Assembly (NCBI GenBank): GCA_934433135.1
Contig: CAKRZO010000002.1
Location: 1-64,000, forward strand
From: an uncultured Acetatifactor sp.
Lineage (GTDB): Bacteria; Bacillota; Clostridia; Lachnospirales; Lachnospiraceae
DNA: 64,000 nucleotides
Direction: 5' to 3'
The translations under genes were made by a program, and so were the position numbers. This document shows positions 22,579 through 31,844 of this stretch, piece after piece (within the stretch, counting starts at the first letter, position 1; each line of letters opens with the position of its first letter). Under the pieces are notes generated by a model. That model worked only from the letters and a program-made list of their open reading frames with translations, was not told where the DNA came from and made no database searches.

Positions 22579-23889
22579 ATGTTAGGAGCAATATTCTTAC
22601 AGGTAATTTTGATATTTTTGAATGCAGTTTTCGCCAGTGCGGAAATTGCCGTGATTTCCACGAATGAGCTGAAGCTGGATGCGTTAAAAAAGGAAGGAAA
22701 CAAAAAAGCCGGGAGGCTTTTGAAACTGGTGAAGACGCCTGCAAAATTCCTGGCAACGATCCAGGTAGCAATTACTTTGGCCGGATTTATGGGAAGTGCT
22801 TACGCGGCAGATCATTTTGCAGAACCACTGGTGGGTTGCTTAATGAATGCCGGAATAACCATCCCGCGGAATGTATTAAACAGTATCTGTGTCTTTTTGA
22901 TTACGCTGATTATTTCCTATTTCAGCATTGTCTTCGGAGAATTGATTCCCAAGAGGCTGGCCATGCAAAAAACCGAGAAAATGGCCTTGGGGCTGTCCGG
23001 AATTCTTACGGTGGTATCGGTGCTGTTTCGACCGATTGTCTGGCTGCTTGCGGTATCTACCAACGGCGTACTTAAGCTTTTGGGCATCAATCCGGAACAG
23101 GAAGAAGAGATGACGGAAGAAGAAATTCGTATGATGGTGGCGGCAGGAAGTGAAAAGGGTGCCATTGATACCGGCGAAAACGAGATGATCCAGAATATTT
23201 TCGAATTCAACGATACGCCGGTGGATGAAGTCTGCACGCACAGAGTGGATGTGGATTTCCTGGAACTGGAAGAGGATCAGGAAGAGTGGGATAAGTGTAT
23301 TTATTCCACCAGACACAGCTATTATCCGGTCTGCGGAGAGAGCAGCGATGACATTGTGGGAATCCTGGATGCCAAGACCTATCTGCGTATGGAAGAGCGC
23401 AGCCGTGAGGCGGTGATGGAGCAGGCGATCCGCAAGCCGTTCTTCGTTCCGGAGAATATGAAAGCGGATGTGCTTTTTGCCAGAATGAAGAAATCCGGGA
23501 ATTATTTTGCCGTGGTAATTGATGAGTACGGCGGAATGGCCGGTATTGTAACGATGAGAGATCTGATTGAAATCCTGGTAGGCGAGCTGGCGGAAGAAGG
23601 CGAAGAAGTAAGAGAAGAAGAAATTATCTGCCTCGACAACGGAGAATGGAAAATTCAGGGACAGGCGCCTTTGGAAGAGGTTGCCGAGAAACTGGATGTG
23701 ACCCTTCCTACCGAAGATTATGATACCTTCAGCGGTTATATCTGCGGTACGCTGGGAGAAGTACCGGATGACGGCTCCGTATTTGAACTGGAGACGGAGG
23801 ATTTAAAGATTCAGGTACAAAAGGTACAGGATCGCAGAATTGAAGAAGCTTTCGTATTCCGTAAGGAAAAGGAAGAAGAGGAAGAATAA
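22579..23889 (+). CDS. CNNM/CorC (hemolysin-family) transporter
   Basis: 436-aa membrane protein. Residues 1-185 form the DUF21/CNNM transmembrane domain with four helices and the NAVFASAEIAV and GELIPKRLA signatures. Residues about 200-330 hold a CBS pair that usually binds nucleotide, and about 345-425 the CorC_HlyC domain (ICLDNGEWKIQGQAPLEEV). Family members export Mg2+ or related divalent cations. The ATG at 22579 follows AAAGGA; the frame continues upstream into the terminator and is not used. Expression is probably controlled by the attenuator-like leader. The C-terminus ends in an acidic tail (EKEEEEE). Confidence 0.9.
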   Translation: MLGAIFLQVILIFLNAVFASAEIAVISTNELKLDALKKEGNKKAGRLLKLVKTPAKFLATIQVAITLAGFMGSAYAADHFAEPLVGCLMNAGITIPRNVLNSICVFLITLIISYFSIVFGELIPKRLAMQKTEKMALGLSGILTVVSVLFRPIVWLLAVSTNGVLKLLGINPEQEEEMTEEEIRMMVAAGSEKGAIDTGENEMIQNIFEFNDTPVDEVCTHRVDVDFLELEEDQEEWDKCIYSTRHSYYPVCGESSDDIVGILDAKTYLRMEERSREAVMEQAIRKPFFVPENMKADVLFARMKKSGNYFAVVIDEYGGMAGIVTMRDLIEILVGELAEEGEEVREEEIICLDNGEWKIQGQAPLEEVAEKLDVTLPTEDYDTFSGYICGTLGEVPDDGSVFELETEDLKIQVQKVQDRRIEEAFVFRKEKEEEEE

Positions 23890-24213
23890 AAATTCAAAGA
23901 ATCTCGTAAACAGGATTTAAGGAATCCTGCTTGCGGGATTTCTTTTTTGAACGATTTTTTCATATTTGGTCGATTTATGGATGAGAGGAAAAAGGTATTT
24001 TGCCTCTCATCTATTTGACTAAATATAGAACGGAACAATTTAAACAGACGGGCATTGGAAATTATGTTACGGAAATAGAAGAATTAGTCAACAAATGCAA
24101 AAAATGGATGTAAAAAGTTACATTTTGATTATTCCTATAACAGATTGCTTGTGACATAATAGAAAATGGATACTTGAATTTAAAACTTATGATGGGATAT
24201 AGAGAGAATATTT
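23890..24213 (+). terminator. terminator of the CNNM-type gene and gap to AraC sensor B
   Basis: AATCTCGTAAACAGGATT pairs with AATCCTGCTTGCGGGATT (23900-23942), a long imperfect stem, followed by TCTTTTTT (to 23948): a clear intrinsic terminator. The rest of the gap (23950-24120) is AT-rich with nothing recognised, then the promoter of AraC sensor B at 24123-24160. Confidence 0.75.
24123..24160 (+). promoter_or_regulatory. extended -10 promoter and upstream box of AraC sensor B
   Basis: TTTTGATTAT (24123-24132), CAGATT (24141-24146), then TGA-CATAAT (24152-24160), an extended -10. All three elements recur with the same spacing at 26100-26137, in front of the adjacent binding-protein gene. 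Confidence 0.65.
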
Positions 24214-26070
24214 ATGGTGAAGAAAAGAAAGCGCAGTATTTTGTTTGAATGGGCCGGAGCATATTTGGTTGTTTTGTTAATTCCGTTAATTACTATTTTT
24301 TTGAATCACTATAGTAATATGAAAATACTCAGAGAAGAAATCTATAATGCCAATAGAACGGTATTGGGGAATATTGGAGATGAAATAGATCAAATTATGA
24401 CACAGCAGATTAATACCTATAATTATTTATATTCTGACATTTATTTTCGCAGTTGGATATCACATGCGCAAAAGACCCCGGAATTTTATGATGATGCTTA
24501 TAAATTGCAAAAGCAAATTGCCAAGTATGTAAAACATTCATCAGACGTATATTGTCTATTATACATGGTAGATGAAAATTATGTTTTGAGTAATGACTTT
24601 GCTAATGATGCACGATATGTATTTTTAGGGTTGAATATGTTATTTCCCAGCTTGCCGGAATACGAAGACTGGATTAAGCTGTTGTCCGGAACCTACAATA
24701 ATGAAATCTTGTTTATGGAATATATAAATGCTAAGTTTGATCAGAAATGTCTTGTCTATGCAGATAGTCTGGAGTTATCAGGGAATAAGCTGGTTAATAT
24801 TTTTGTGAGCGTACCTTTAGAACGCATTGCAGAATTAACGAGTTCGCTGAATTCAAATGATTGTCTGGTGATGAATTGTGATGATCTTATAGAGGTGGTG
24901 AATAATGATGAATTTGTAATTACAACGGAACTGAGAAACTTGATTACAAATGGGGAGGATACATTTGAGACAGACGACTATATGGGAATTGCCCAAAAAT
25001 CCAGGCACAGGGGATTTCATATTTGTATATTGATGGCGCAAAAAGATTTTTGGGCGAAGTCCCTGTATATTAGAAATATATTCGGTATAAGTATCATTGT
25101 TACAATATTAGTGGTGTTTGGTGTGGTGAGTTTTTTACTTGACAGAAACTTTGCACCGCTGTCTAAGTTGTTGGAGATTGTCAGTGGAGAGAAAAAAGCG
25201 GGGAATGAATTTAATCAAATAGAGGAAGCATTTCAAAGATTAAAAAATGAGAATAAATCGATGCAGGAGGTTCTTCATACCCAGAAGGATGTATTACAAG
25301 GAATTTATTTGTTATCTGCTATGAAAGGCTTCGATCAGTATTTATCGGACAGGGAGATGGATTTCTTTGGATTGGACAGAGAAAGACCGGTAATGTTATG
25401 TGGATTCTGCGTCGCATCAGAGGATGCTCTGTTGCGTTTCGCGATAGATAATGTTTTTTCGGAATTGATGGAGGGGGAACAGTTTTGCTGTATTAATGAC
25501 AGAAGTTACCTGTTATACTTATTGTTTGCTCCGACAGAATGCAAAGAAAAACTACCGGAAAAATGCGATCAGCAGGCGGAAGTGATGGAAGTGTTTTTTG
25601 AAGAAAAGTGGGGAATAAGAATAGCGTACAGAAGAACAGAGTCATTCGTAAGATTGATTGAACTGGAAAACTTATATCAGGAACTTATGCAAAAGTTTGC
25701 AGCACAGCCGGATAGTGTGCCATATTTAAGTGTGGAAGGACAGGGAATTGTAACAGATATTGTAGAGTATGTACGTGAAAACTACAGCGATAGTAACTTA
25801 AACATTGCATCTATTGCGGAGTTTCTTAATAAAAATCCAAGATACATTTCAAGAATATTCAGGGAAAGTACAGGATTGGGAATTTTGGATTATGTAAATC
25901 AAATCCGAATTGAGAAAGCAGAAGAACTGATTGCTGTAAGTCACTATTCTGCAGAAGAGATAGGCAGTATTGTCGGATATGCCAGTTACCAGACATTTCG
26001 ACGGGCTTTTATGAAATGGAAGGGAACAACACCGGGAAAATATATGGAAAATCTACATACAAAAAAGTAA
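24214..26070 (+). CDS. membrane-bound AraC-type sensor/regulator B (YesN-like)
   Basis: 618-aa paralogue of the regulator at 14972, with the same plan: N-terminal helix (about residues 10-30), extracytoplasmic sensor to about 275, second helix (about 285-310), linker containing GNEFNQIEEAF, and a C-terminal AraC domain with NIASIAEFLNKNPRYISRIF and EEIGSIVGYASYQTFRRAF. Sequence and base composition are well diverged from regulator A, and it appears richer in A and T. It should control transport operon B, whose promoter carries the same upstream elements as its own. Confidence 0.88.
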   Translation: MVKKRKRSILFEWAGAYLVVLLIPLITIFLNHYSNMKILREEIYNANRTVLGNIGDEIDQIMTQQINTYNYLYSDIYFRSWISHAQKTPEFYDDAYKLQKQIAKYVKHSSDVYCLLYMVDENYVLSNDFANDARYVFLGLNMLFPSLPEYEDWIKLLSGTYNNEILFMEYINAKFDQKCLVYADSLELSGNKLVNIFVSVPLERIAELTSSLNSNDCLVMNCDDLIEVVNNDEFVITTELRNLITNGEDTFETDDYMGIAQKSRHRGFHICILMAQKDFWAKSLYIRNIFGISIIVTILVVFGVVSFLLDRNFAPLSKLLEIVSGEKKAGNEFNQIEEAFQRLKNENKSMQEVLHTQKDVLQGIYLLSAMKGFDQYLSDREMDFFGLDRERPVMLCGFCVASEDALLRFAIDNVFSELMEGEQFCCINDRSYLLYLLFAPTECKEKLPEKCDQQAEVMEVFFEEKWGIRIAYRRTESFVRLIELENLYQELMQKFAAQPDSVPYLSVEGQGIVTDIVEYVRENYSDSNLNIASIAEFLNKNPRYISRIFRESTGLGILDYVNQIRIEKAEELIAVSHYSAEEIGSIVGYASYQTFRRAFMKWKGTTPGKYMENLHTKK

Positions 26071-26099
26071 AATATGCGTTTTTGAATAGTAAAGTACGG

Positions 26100-26137
26100 T
26101 TTTGATTATAGGAATATCAGATTACACATGATACACT
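26100..26137 (+). promoter_or_regulatory. extended -10 promoter and upstream box of operon B
   Basis: TTTTGATTAT (26100-26109), CAGATT (26118-26123), TGA-TACACT (26129-26137). Offsets 0, 18 and 29 are identical to those at 24123. Confidence 0.65.
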
Positions 26138-26179
26138 TTTCCTACATTCGGAAGAATGAATACAGAACGGAGGTAGGTT

Positions 26180-27862
26180 ATGAAAAACCTAAAAATGAAG
26201 AAAGTGTTTAGTATGCTTCTGACAGCTATTTTAGCAGCGAGTACGTTGGCTGCTTGTGGAAGGGGTAATCAATCGGAAAAGGAAAAGCAGGAGGGAAGTA
26301 TTGCAACCGCAACAAAAAGCGAAGAAGAAAAGAGTTCAATTGTTGAAAGTACGGTAGAAGAAGCAGAAGGGATTACGTATCCTTTGACAGAAGATGTTAC
26401 TTTAACATTGGCAATGGTGGAGGAAACGCAGGTAACTTCCACAGGGGTGAAAAACTTATTTGAAACGCCATTTGGCAAAGCATTGCAGGAACAAACGGGG
26501 GTCAAGATAGAGGTTATACAGCTGGCAGATCAGGATGCAATGAATCTGATGTTTGCCGGTGGAGAACTGCCTGACCTGGTATGGTTTAATTACTCAAGTT
26601 TGTATGCCGGCGGAGCCCCGAAGGCTATTAAAGATAAAGTCATTGAGCCTCTGAATGATTATATTGAATATTTGCCGGATATGATGGCAGCATTGGAGAG
26701 TAATCCGGATTATATAAAAGCAGCGACTACTGATGATGGAGATATTATAGGTGGTCCGTTTGTCAGAGATGATGAAATGCTTAAGACCAGTGCCGGAATG
26801 ATGGTTCGACAGGATTGGCTGGATGAATTGGGAATGGAGATTCCACAGACTCCTGATGAAGTATATGACATGCTGAAAGCATTTAAAGAAAAGAAAGGTG
26901 CTGAAGTGCCTTGGTCTACACAGCTCTGGTGGATTCGCGATATCGCCTTGCCTCATGGACTGATTACTTCTCCGTTTGGACTTCCCAAGTGCGGATTTTA
27001 TCAGGAGAATGGCACTGTACAGTATGGATATTATAAAAAAGAGTATAAAGATGTTCTTTCATGGATGAATAAGTTATATAGTGAAGGACTGCTCGACCCG
27101 AATTTTCAGACACTTGACGGAGCAACTGCAAACTCAAATATTATGAATGGTATTTCCGGAATGACAATCGGTTCTACCGGAGGCGGTATGGGAAATTATC
27201 TGAGCACGATGGCGGATATAGATCCAAATTACAATTTATCAGGAGTTGCCCCCCTTGTAGCCAAGCGGGGAGATATAGCAATGAGTACTTATTATGACAA
27301 TGCAGTCACCGGATGGTTTTTGACAATGTCCCCTACCTGTAAAAATAAAGAAGCGGCAGCTAAGTTTATAAATTACGGGTATACAGAAGCCGGTAAGATG
27401 CTGTTTAATTTCGGAATAGAGGGCGAAAGCTATAATATGGTCGATGGCTATCCTACGTATACCGACCTTATTATGAGTAACCCAGATGGGTTAACGATTC
27501 AACAGGCTATGACATTGTATCAAAGAGCATGGCATGCTGGACCATTCCTCCAGCAAAAAGAGTACATTGAACAGTATTATGTATTGGATCAGCAGAAGAA
27601 AGCATTGGCAGCATGGTCTACATCAAAGGCTGCGGATTATCAGCTTCCTGCTGTTGTTATTGCACCGGAAAGTGCTTCAAAATTTTCTAAATTGACAGCA
27701 GATATTAATATTTATATCGAAGAAATGATGATTAAGTATATCACTGGTCAGAAATCTTTGGATACATTTGAAACAGAGTATCTTGCTACTTTACAGAAAA
27801 TGGGTGTAGAAGAAGTAATTGAAATGTATCAGACGGCTTTAGACAATTATAACGCAAGATAG
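26180..27862 (+). CDS. extracellular sugar-binding lipoprotein B (LplA/YtcQ-type)
   Basis: 560-aa substrate-binding lipoprotein with lipobox LAAC (C26) and a Glu/Ser-rich linker. Body motifs match its paralogue A: LTLAMVEETQVTSTG, MNLMFAGGELPDLVWF, VRQDWLDELGMEIP, and the CKNKEAAAKFINYGYTEAG stretch. The start has GGAGG 7 nt upstream. It binds the oligosaccharide imported by permeases B1 and B2, and the glycosidases downstream suggest a pectin-derived ligand, perhaps a rhamnogalacturonan fragment. The ATPase is not encoded here. Confidence 0.9.
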   Translation: MKNLKMKKVFSMLLTAILAASTLAACGRGNQSEKEKQEGSIATATKSEEEKSSIVESTVEEAEGITYPLTEDVTLTLAMVEETQVTSTGVKNLFETPFGKALQEQTGVKIEVIQLADQDAMNLMFAGGELPDLVWFNYSSLYAGGAPKAIKDKVIEPLNDYIEYLPDMMAALESNPDYIKAATTDDGDIIGGPFVRDDEMLKTSAGMMVRQDWLDELGMEIPQTPDEVYDMLKAFKEKKGAEVPWSTQLWWIRDIALPHGLITSPFGLPKCGFYQENGTVQYGYYKKEYKDVLSWMNKLYSEGLLDPNFQTLDGATANSNIMNGISGMTIGSTGGGMGNYLSTMADIDPNYNLSGVAPLVAKRGDIAMSTYYDNAVTGWFLTMSPTCKNKEAAAKFINYGYTEAGKMLFNFGIEGESYNMVDGYPTYTDLIMSNPDGLTIQQAMTLYQRAWHAGPFLQQKEYIEQYYVLDQQKKALAAWSTSKAADYQLPAVVIAPESASKFSKLTADINIYIEEMMIKYITGQKSLDTFETEYLATLQKMGVEEVIEMYQTALDNYNAR

Positions 27863-27870
27863 ATTTGCTT

Positions 27871-27903
27871 ATGGAAGAGTTCTTTAAGTGGGAACTCTTC
27901 CAT
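27871..27903. promoter_or_regulatory. intercistronic hairpin between binding protein B and its permeases
   Basis: ATGGAAGAGTTC (27871-27882) and GAACTCTTCCAT (27892-27903), a perfect 12-bp stem with a 9-nt loop and no T-tract, right after the binding-protein stop. Equivalent in position, not sequence, to the hairpin at 18687-18706. Confidence 0.65.
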
Positions 27904-27933
27904 GATTAGTATATAAGGAGAAAATGCATAATT

Positions 27934-28860
27934 ATGAGAAAGCAGAACACTTCCTGGTGTGTAAAACTTTGGAGAGATTTGAAAAGGTATCGTGGAGCTT
28001 ATCTGTTTGTAATACCGGTTATCCTTTATTATATTCTTTTTTGCTATAAACCCATGTACGGAATTATTATTGCATTTAAGGATTTCAGTCCGGCAGCCGG
28101 TATTATGGGAAGCGAGTGGGTTGGATTACAGCATTTTTCGGACTTCTTTGGTTCCTATTATTTTGGAAGAATTTTGAAAAACACATTGACTATAAGTCTG
28201 AAGTCTATTATTTTGGGATTCCCGGCTCCTATTATTTTTGCACTTCTGTTGAATGAAATTAGAAATAACGGATTTAAACGTGTGACACAGACAGTTTCTT
28301 ATTTACCGCATTTTATATCTATGGTTGTTATTTGCGGAATGATTCACTTATTTACTTCAGATAAAGGAATTATTACTTACATTATGTCGCTTTTTGGCGG
28401 GGAAAAGGTATCTATGCTGACCAATCCGAGTTATTTTGTACCGATATATGTGATTTCCGGTATCTGGCAGGAAATGGGGTGGGACAGCATTATTTATTTA
28501 TCTGCCCTGTCCAGTCTTGATTATGAGTTATATGAGGCTGCAAAACTGGATGGAGCAAATCGCTGGCAGCAAACACTTTATGTAACACTGCCCGGAATTT
28601 CCGGTACGATTATTATTATGTTACTGCTTCGCATCGGAAACATTATGAATGTTGGATATGAAAAAATCATTTTATTGTACAATGCCGGCATATACGAGAC
28701 TGCAGATGTTATATCTTCTTTTGTATATCGGAAGGGGCTTCTTGAATATCAATGGAGTTATAGTGCAGCAGTAGGCATCTTTAATTCTGTGATAAACTTT
28801 ATTATTGTTGTCCTGTTTAATAAGCTTAGCAAGCGTTTTACAGATGTCAGTCTTTGGTGA
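27934..28860 (+). CDS. ABC sugar transporter permease B1 (LplB family)
   Basis: 308-aa six-helix permease, clearly paralogous to permease A1: AYLFVIPVILYYILFCYKP then MYGIIIAFKDFSPAAG at the start, and an EAA loop YEAAKLDGANRWQQTLYVT. It pairs with B2 to import the ligand of binding protein B. Start ATG is preceded by AAGGAG 14 nt upstream. No ATPase partner is in the window, as usual for this importer class, which shares a common ATPase. Confidence 0.92.
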   Translation: MRKQNTSWCVKLWRDLKRYRGAYLFVIPVILYYILFCYKPMYGIIIAFKDFSPAAGIMGSEWVGLQHFSDFFGSYYFGRILKNTLTISLKSIILGFPAPIIFALLLNEIRNNGFKRVTQTVSYLPHFISMVVICGMIHLFTSDKGIITYIMSLFGGEKVSMLTNPSYFVPIYVISGIWQEMGWDSIIYLSALSSLDYELYEAAKLDGANRWQQTLYVTLPGISGTIIIMLLLRIGNIMNVGYEKIILLYNAGIYETADVISSFVYRKGLLEYQWSYSAAVGIFNSVINFIIVVLFNKLSKRFTDVSLW

Positions 28861-28873
28861 GAGGTGAGAAGTT

Positions 28874-29749
28874 ATGAAAAAATCAAGAGGAAGTCAGATC
28901 TTTGACAGCTTTAATGTTATTTTTATGTTGTTCATTATTTTTGTAACTGCATATCCTATATACTATGTAGTTATTGCGTCTTTCAGCGATCCGGGCGCTT
29001 TGTCGAGGTATACAGGAATTTTGCTAGCCCCTCTTAAACCTTATACTTTATCTGCGTACAAAATGGTATTTAAAAATACATTAATTATCAGTGGGTTTCG
29101 AAATACATTATTCGTGCTGGTAATGGGACTTGTTGTCAATATGGTGATGACGGTATTGGGAGCTTATTTTCTGGTGGTAAAAGGACCGATATTAAGAACT
29201 CCTATTACTTTTATGATTATTTTTACTATGTACTTTTCCGGAGGAATGGTTCCGGCCTATTTAAATGTAAAGGATTTGGGGTTGTTGAATACTTTATGGG
29301 CGCTGGTTATTCCCGGAGCGATTAATACGACTAATTTAATTATATTAAAAAGTGCATTTCAATCAATACCGGACAGTCTTACTGAGTCGGCAAAACTGGA
29401 AGGAGCGAGTTATATGCAGGTTATGACCAGAATTATGGTTCCATTGTCAAAGGCAACTTTGTCAGTATTGGTGCTTTATTATGCAGTAGGACATTGGAAT
29501 GCTTGGTTTAGTGCATCCATTTATCTGCGTTCCAGTGAACTCTATCCGTTACAGCTGGTGATGCGTAATATTCTAGAGACGACAACACAAAGTATGCTGG
29601 ATGGAGTTGGAATGGATGAGGCATCCCAGGTGGCAAATTTAATTAAATATGCACTTATTGTGGTGACAACAGTACCGATTATGGTATTATATCCGTTTTT
29701 GCAAAAATATTTTGTAAAAGGGGTGATGGTAGGAGCAATTAAAGGTTGA
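28874..29749 (+). CDS. ABC sugar transporter permease B2 (YtcP-like)
   Basis: 291-aa six-helix permease, paralogue of A2. It opens with TAYPIYYVVIASFSDPGAL, contains the EAA loop TESAKLEGASYMQVMTRIM and ends GVMVGAIKG. GAGAGGTGAG precedes the ATG. It lies 13 nt after B1 and 22 nt before the GH105 gene, so binding protein, permeases and glycosidases very likely form one long transcript. Confidence 0.92.
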   Translation: MKKSRGSQIFDSFNVIFMLFIIFVTAYPIYYVVIASFSDPGALSRYTGILLAPLKPYTLSAYKMVFKNTLIISGFRNTLFVLVMGLVVNMVMTVLGAYFLVVKGPILRTPITFMIIFTMYFSGGMVPAYLNVKDLGLLNTLWALVIPGAINTTNLIILKSAFQSIPDSLTESAKLEGASYMQVMTRIMVPLSKATLSVLVLYYAVGHWNAWFSASIYLRSSELYPLQLVMRNILETTTQSMLDGVGMDEASQVANLIKYALIVVTTVPIMVLYPFLQKYFVKGVMVGAIKG

Positions 29750-29771
29750 TTATTCATAGTGGAGAAATGAG

Positions 29772-31832
29772 ATGAATGAGCTTTCTAGTAAGTATGATCC
29801 AAGAGAGAAAATCAGAATAATTTCTGAAAGACTCTTTAAAACAAGGCCAAGAGCGGAAATAGTAATGCGTCCTTATATGAAAAACAGAAGCCAATACATG
29901 GAGCGCAGTTTTTTTGCGTCCCCTGAGCAGGTGAATTTACGGAAGATATTTCCGGCGGCTGAAGAGGGAATGATATGTTTTGTAAGTTTCTACATTTCTT
30001 CTGCAACAGAGGATGATGGGTATATCAGAATATCCCGGGACGTAGATGTTTATCTTAATGGAAAGAGGGTATATTCCTGTTTACAAAGTGAAGAAGAGTA
30101 TGCCATGATTCCCATTCATGTGAGCGAAAATCGTCAGAAGGTGGATATAAAATGTTATTGCAGGAAAGATGGATTTTTCTTTGAATATATGCTTTCCAGT
30201 AAGGTATATCGGACAATGTGGGCGGTTGATTATCTGCTTCATATCAGGCGAACATTACCTATTGCTGAATATAAGGAGGAAGAAGGACTTGCGGTCTCAC
30301 AGCTTTATCCGGCTTGGACAGAACCCGGAGACGATATAAAGTATGTATTTCCGGAGAGTACAAAAGGCAGCTATAAAAAAGACTTTTATATGATATGTAC
30401 CGCGAGTAAAGGATACATAGGGTATGCCTATACGGAAGTTGAAAAGACGGGGACTCTCAGGATACGGAATCATTCGCCTATCAAAGTATTTGTGAATGGA
30501 AAAGCGATATTGGAGAAACAGGAAGAAGGAGAGTTTGTACTGGAGGTAGCAGCAGAGGATCGTCTGCTGTTGAAAACGGTTCGACGGAAAGATAAGTGGG
30601 GATTTTCATGTACGGATGAATTATTGAAGGTTCCGGTTATTCTTTCGGACAGGATACAGGGCGATCGGTGGCTTTTACTGGGAGCATTTGGGACAACACC
30701 CGCTATATCATTAGCATATGGGCCTGAGTTTGATCTTTCTTTTGAAAAGGTATATTTCGATGCAGCAGGAGAAAAGATTTTTTGGAGACTGGCGGATGGA
30801 AGCTATGTCAGACCCTACCTGGACAGTTTTTTCTTCGGGCAATGGTTTTATGCTCTGATGCTTGGACACTGGGGGATTTTAAAAGCGGCAAACGTAATGG
30901 ATGAACCGCAGTGGCAAAAGTATTTTGTGGACAGTATCGGAATTCTGGGGCATTGGTTTGAATATATGGAATATGATTATGAGCAGCTGAAAGTGATGAC
31001 ACCGTTTTTACAACGTTCTCTTACCTTAGATCATATGGATCCGCTGGGGACAATGGGAATGAACTTATCAGATTTATACTTCTTGACAGGAGATACAAGG
31101 GTAAAAAATACGGTGTATAGTTTGAGAGATGCTTTATATCACCAGGTTCCAAGGATGGAAAAAGGTATTATTAACAGAAAAGTGACCATATGGGCAGATG
31201 ATTTGTTTATGTCAGTGCCCTTTCTGGTGAGACTTGGAGTAATGTTTAGAGATATGGATTATATCAGGGATGCATTTTTGCAGATTCAGGGCTATTCCGA
31301 TAAACTCTATATAAAAGAGGAAAAAATATTTTCCCATATTTTTTATGTACGGGACTATGAGAAAAATAATATACCTTGGGGACGCGGGAACGGCTGGGTA
31401 ATGTTAGCAATGTGTGAATATTTGGATTATGCACCTGCTGCTGATGAAAATCGTAAAACGGTGATTGCAATGTACCGGGATTTTGTGGAAGGGGTATGTG
31501 CACTGCAGGGTGAGTCCGGAATGTGGCATCAGGTACTGAATCGTTTCGATACTTATGAGGAAACCTCATGTACAGCTATGTTTCTTTATTCCATGATTCG
31601 AGGAGTGAAGATGGGAATTCTTTTAAAGGAGAAAACGGCTCCGGTAATTCGTAAAGCCTATCAGGCACTTTGTAACCAGGCGATTGATGAACAGGGAAAT
31701 GTTCGGGGTGTATGTAAGGGATCGGGTTTCAGCAAAGACTGGAGAGACTATGCAAAACTGGGGACAGTAAAAAATGATGATCATGGAACCGGAATTGTCC
31801 TTGCAGCAATCAGTGAATATGCAGGTTTTTGA
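29772..31832 (+). CDS. GH105 unsaturated uronyl hydrolase with N-terminal beta domain
   Basis: 686-aa cytoplasmic enzyme without signal peptide. Residues 1-300 look beta-rich (many short strands, RDVDVYLNGKRVYS and HSPIKVFVNGKAILE, suggesting two jelly-roll-like units). Residues 320-686 form an (alpha/alpha)6 barrel of family GH105: catalytic-region Asp476-Asp477 in IWADDLFMSVPFL, WGRGNGWVML, and MWHQVLNRFDTYEETSCTAM. GH105 enzymes hydrate and remove the unsaturated uronic acid left by pectate or rhamnogalacturonan lyases. The extra N-terminal domain makes it nearly twice the length of YteR/YesR. It follows permease B2 directly, as expected if it acts on the imported product. Confidence 0.88.
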   Translation: MNELSSKYDPREKIRIISERLFKTRPRAEIVMRPYMKNRSQYMERSFFASPEQVNLRKIFPAAEEGMICFVSFYISSATEDDGYIRISRDVDVYLNGKRVYSCLQSEEEYAMIPIHVSENRQKVDIKCYCRKDGFFFEYMLSSKVYRTMWAVDYLLHIRRTLPIAEYKEEEGLAVSQLYPAWTEPGDDIKYVFPESTKGSYKKDFYMICTASKGYIGYAYTEVEKTGTLRIRNHSPIKVFVNGKAILEKQEEGEFVLEVAAEDRLLLKTVRRKDKWGFSCTDELLKVPVILSDRIQGDRWLLLGAFGTTPAISLAYGPEFDLSFEKVYFDAAGEKIFWRLADGSYVRPYLDSFFFGQWFYALMLGHWGILKAANVMDEPQWQKYFVDSIGILGHWFEYMEYDYEQLKVMTPFLQRSLTLDHMDPLGTMGMNLSDLYFLTGDTRVKNTVYSLRDALYHQVPRMEKGIINRKVTIWADDLFMSVPFLVRLGVMFRDMDYIRDAFLQIQGYSDKLYIKEEKIFSHIFYVRDYEKNNIPWGRGNGWVMLAMCEYLDYAPAADENRKTVIAMYRDFVEGVCALQGESGMWHQVLNRFDTYEETSCTAMFLYSMIRGVKMGILLKEKTAPVIRKAYQALCNQAIDEQGNVRGVCKGSGFSKDWRDYAKLGTVKNDDHGTGIVLAAISEYAGF

Positions 31833-31844
31833 GAGGAATAGGGC

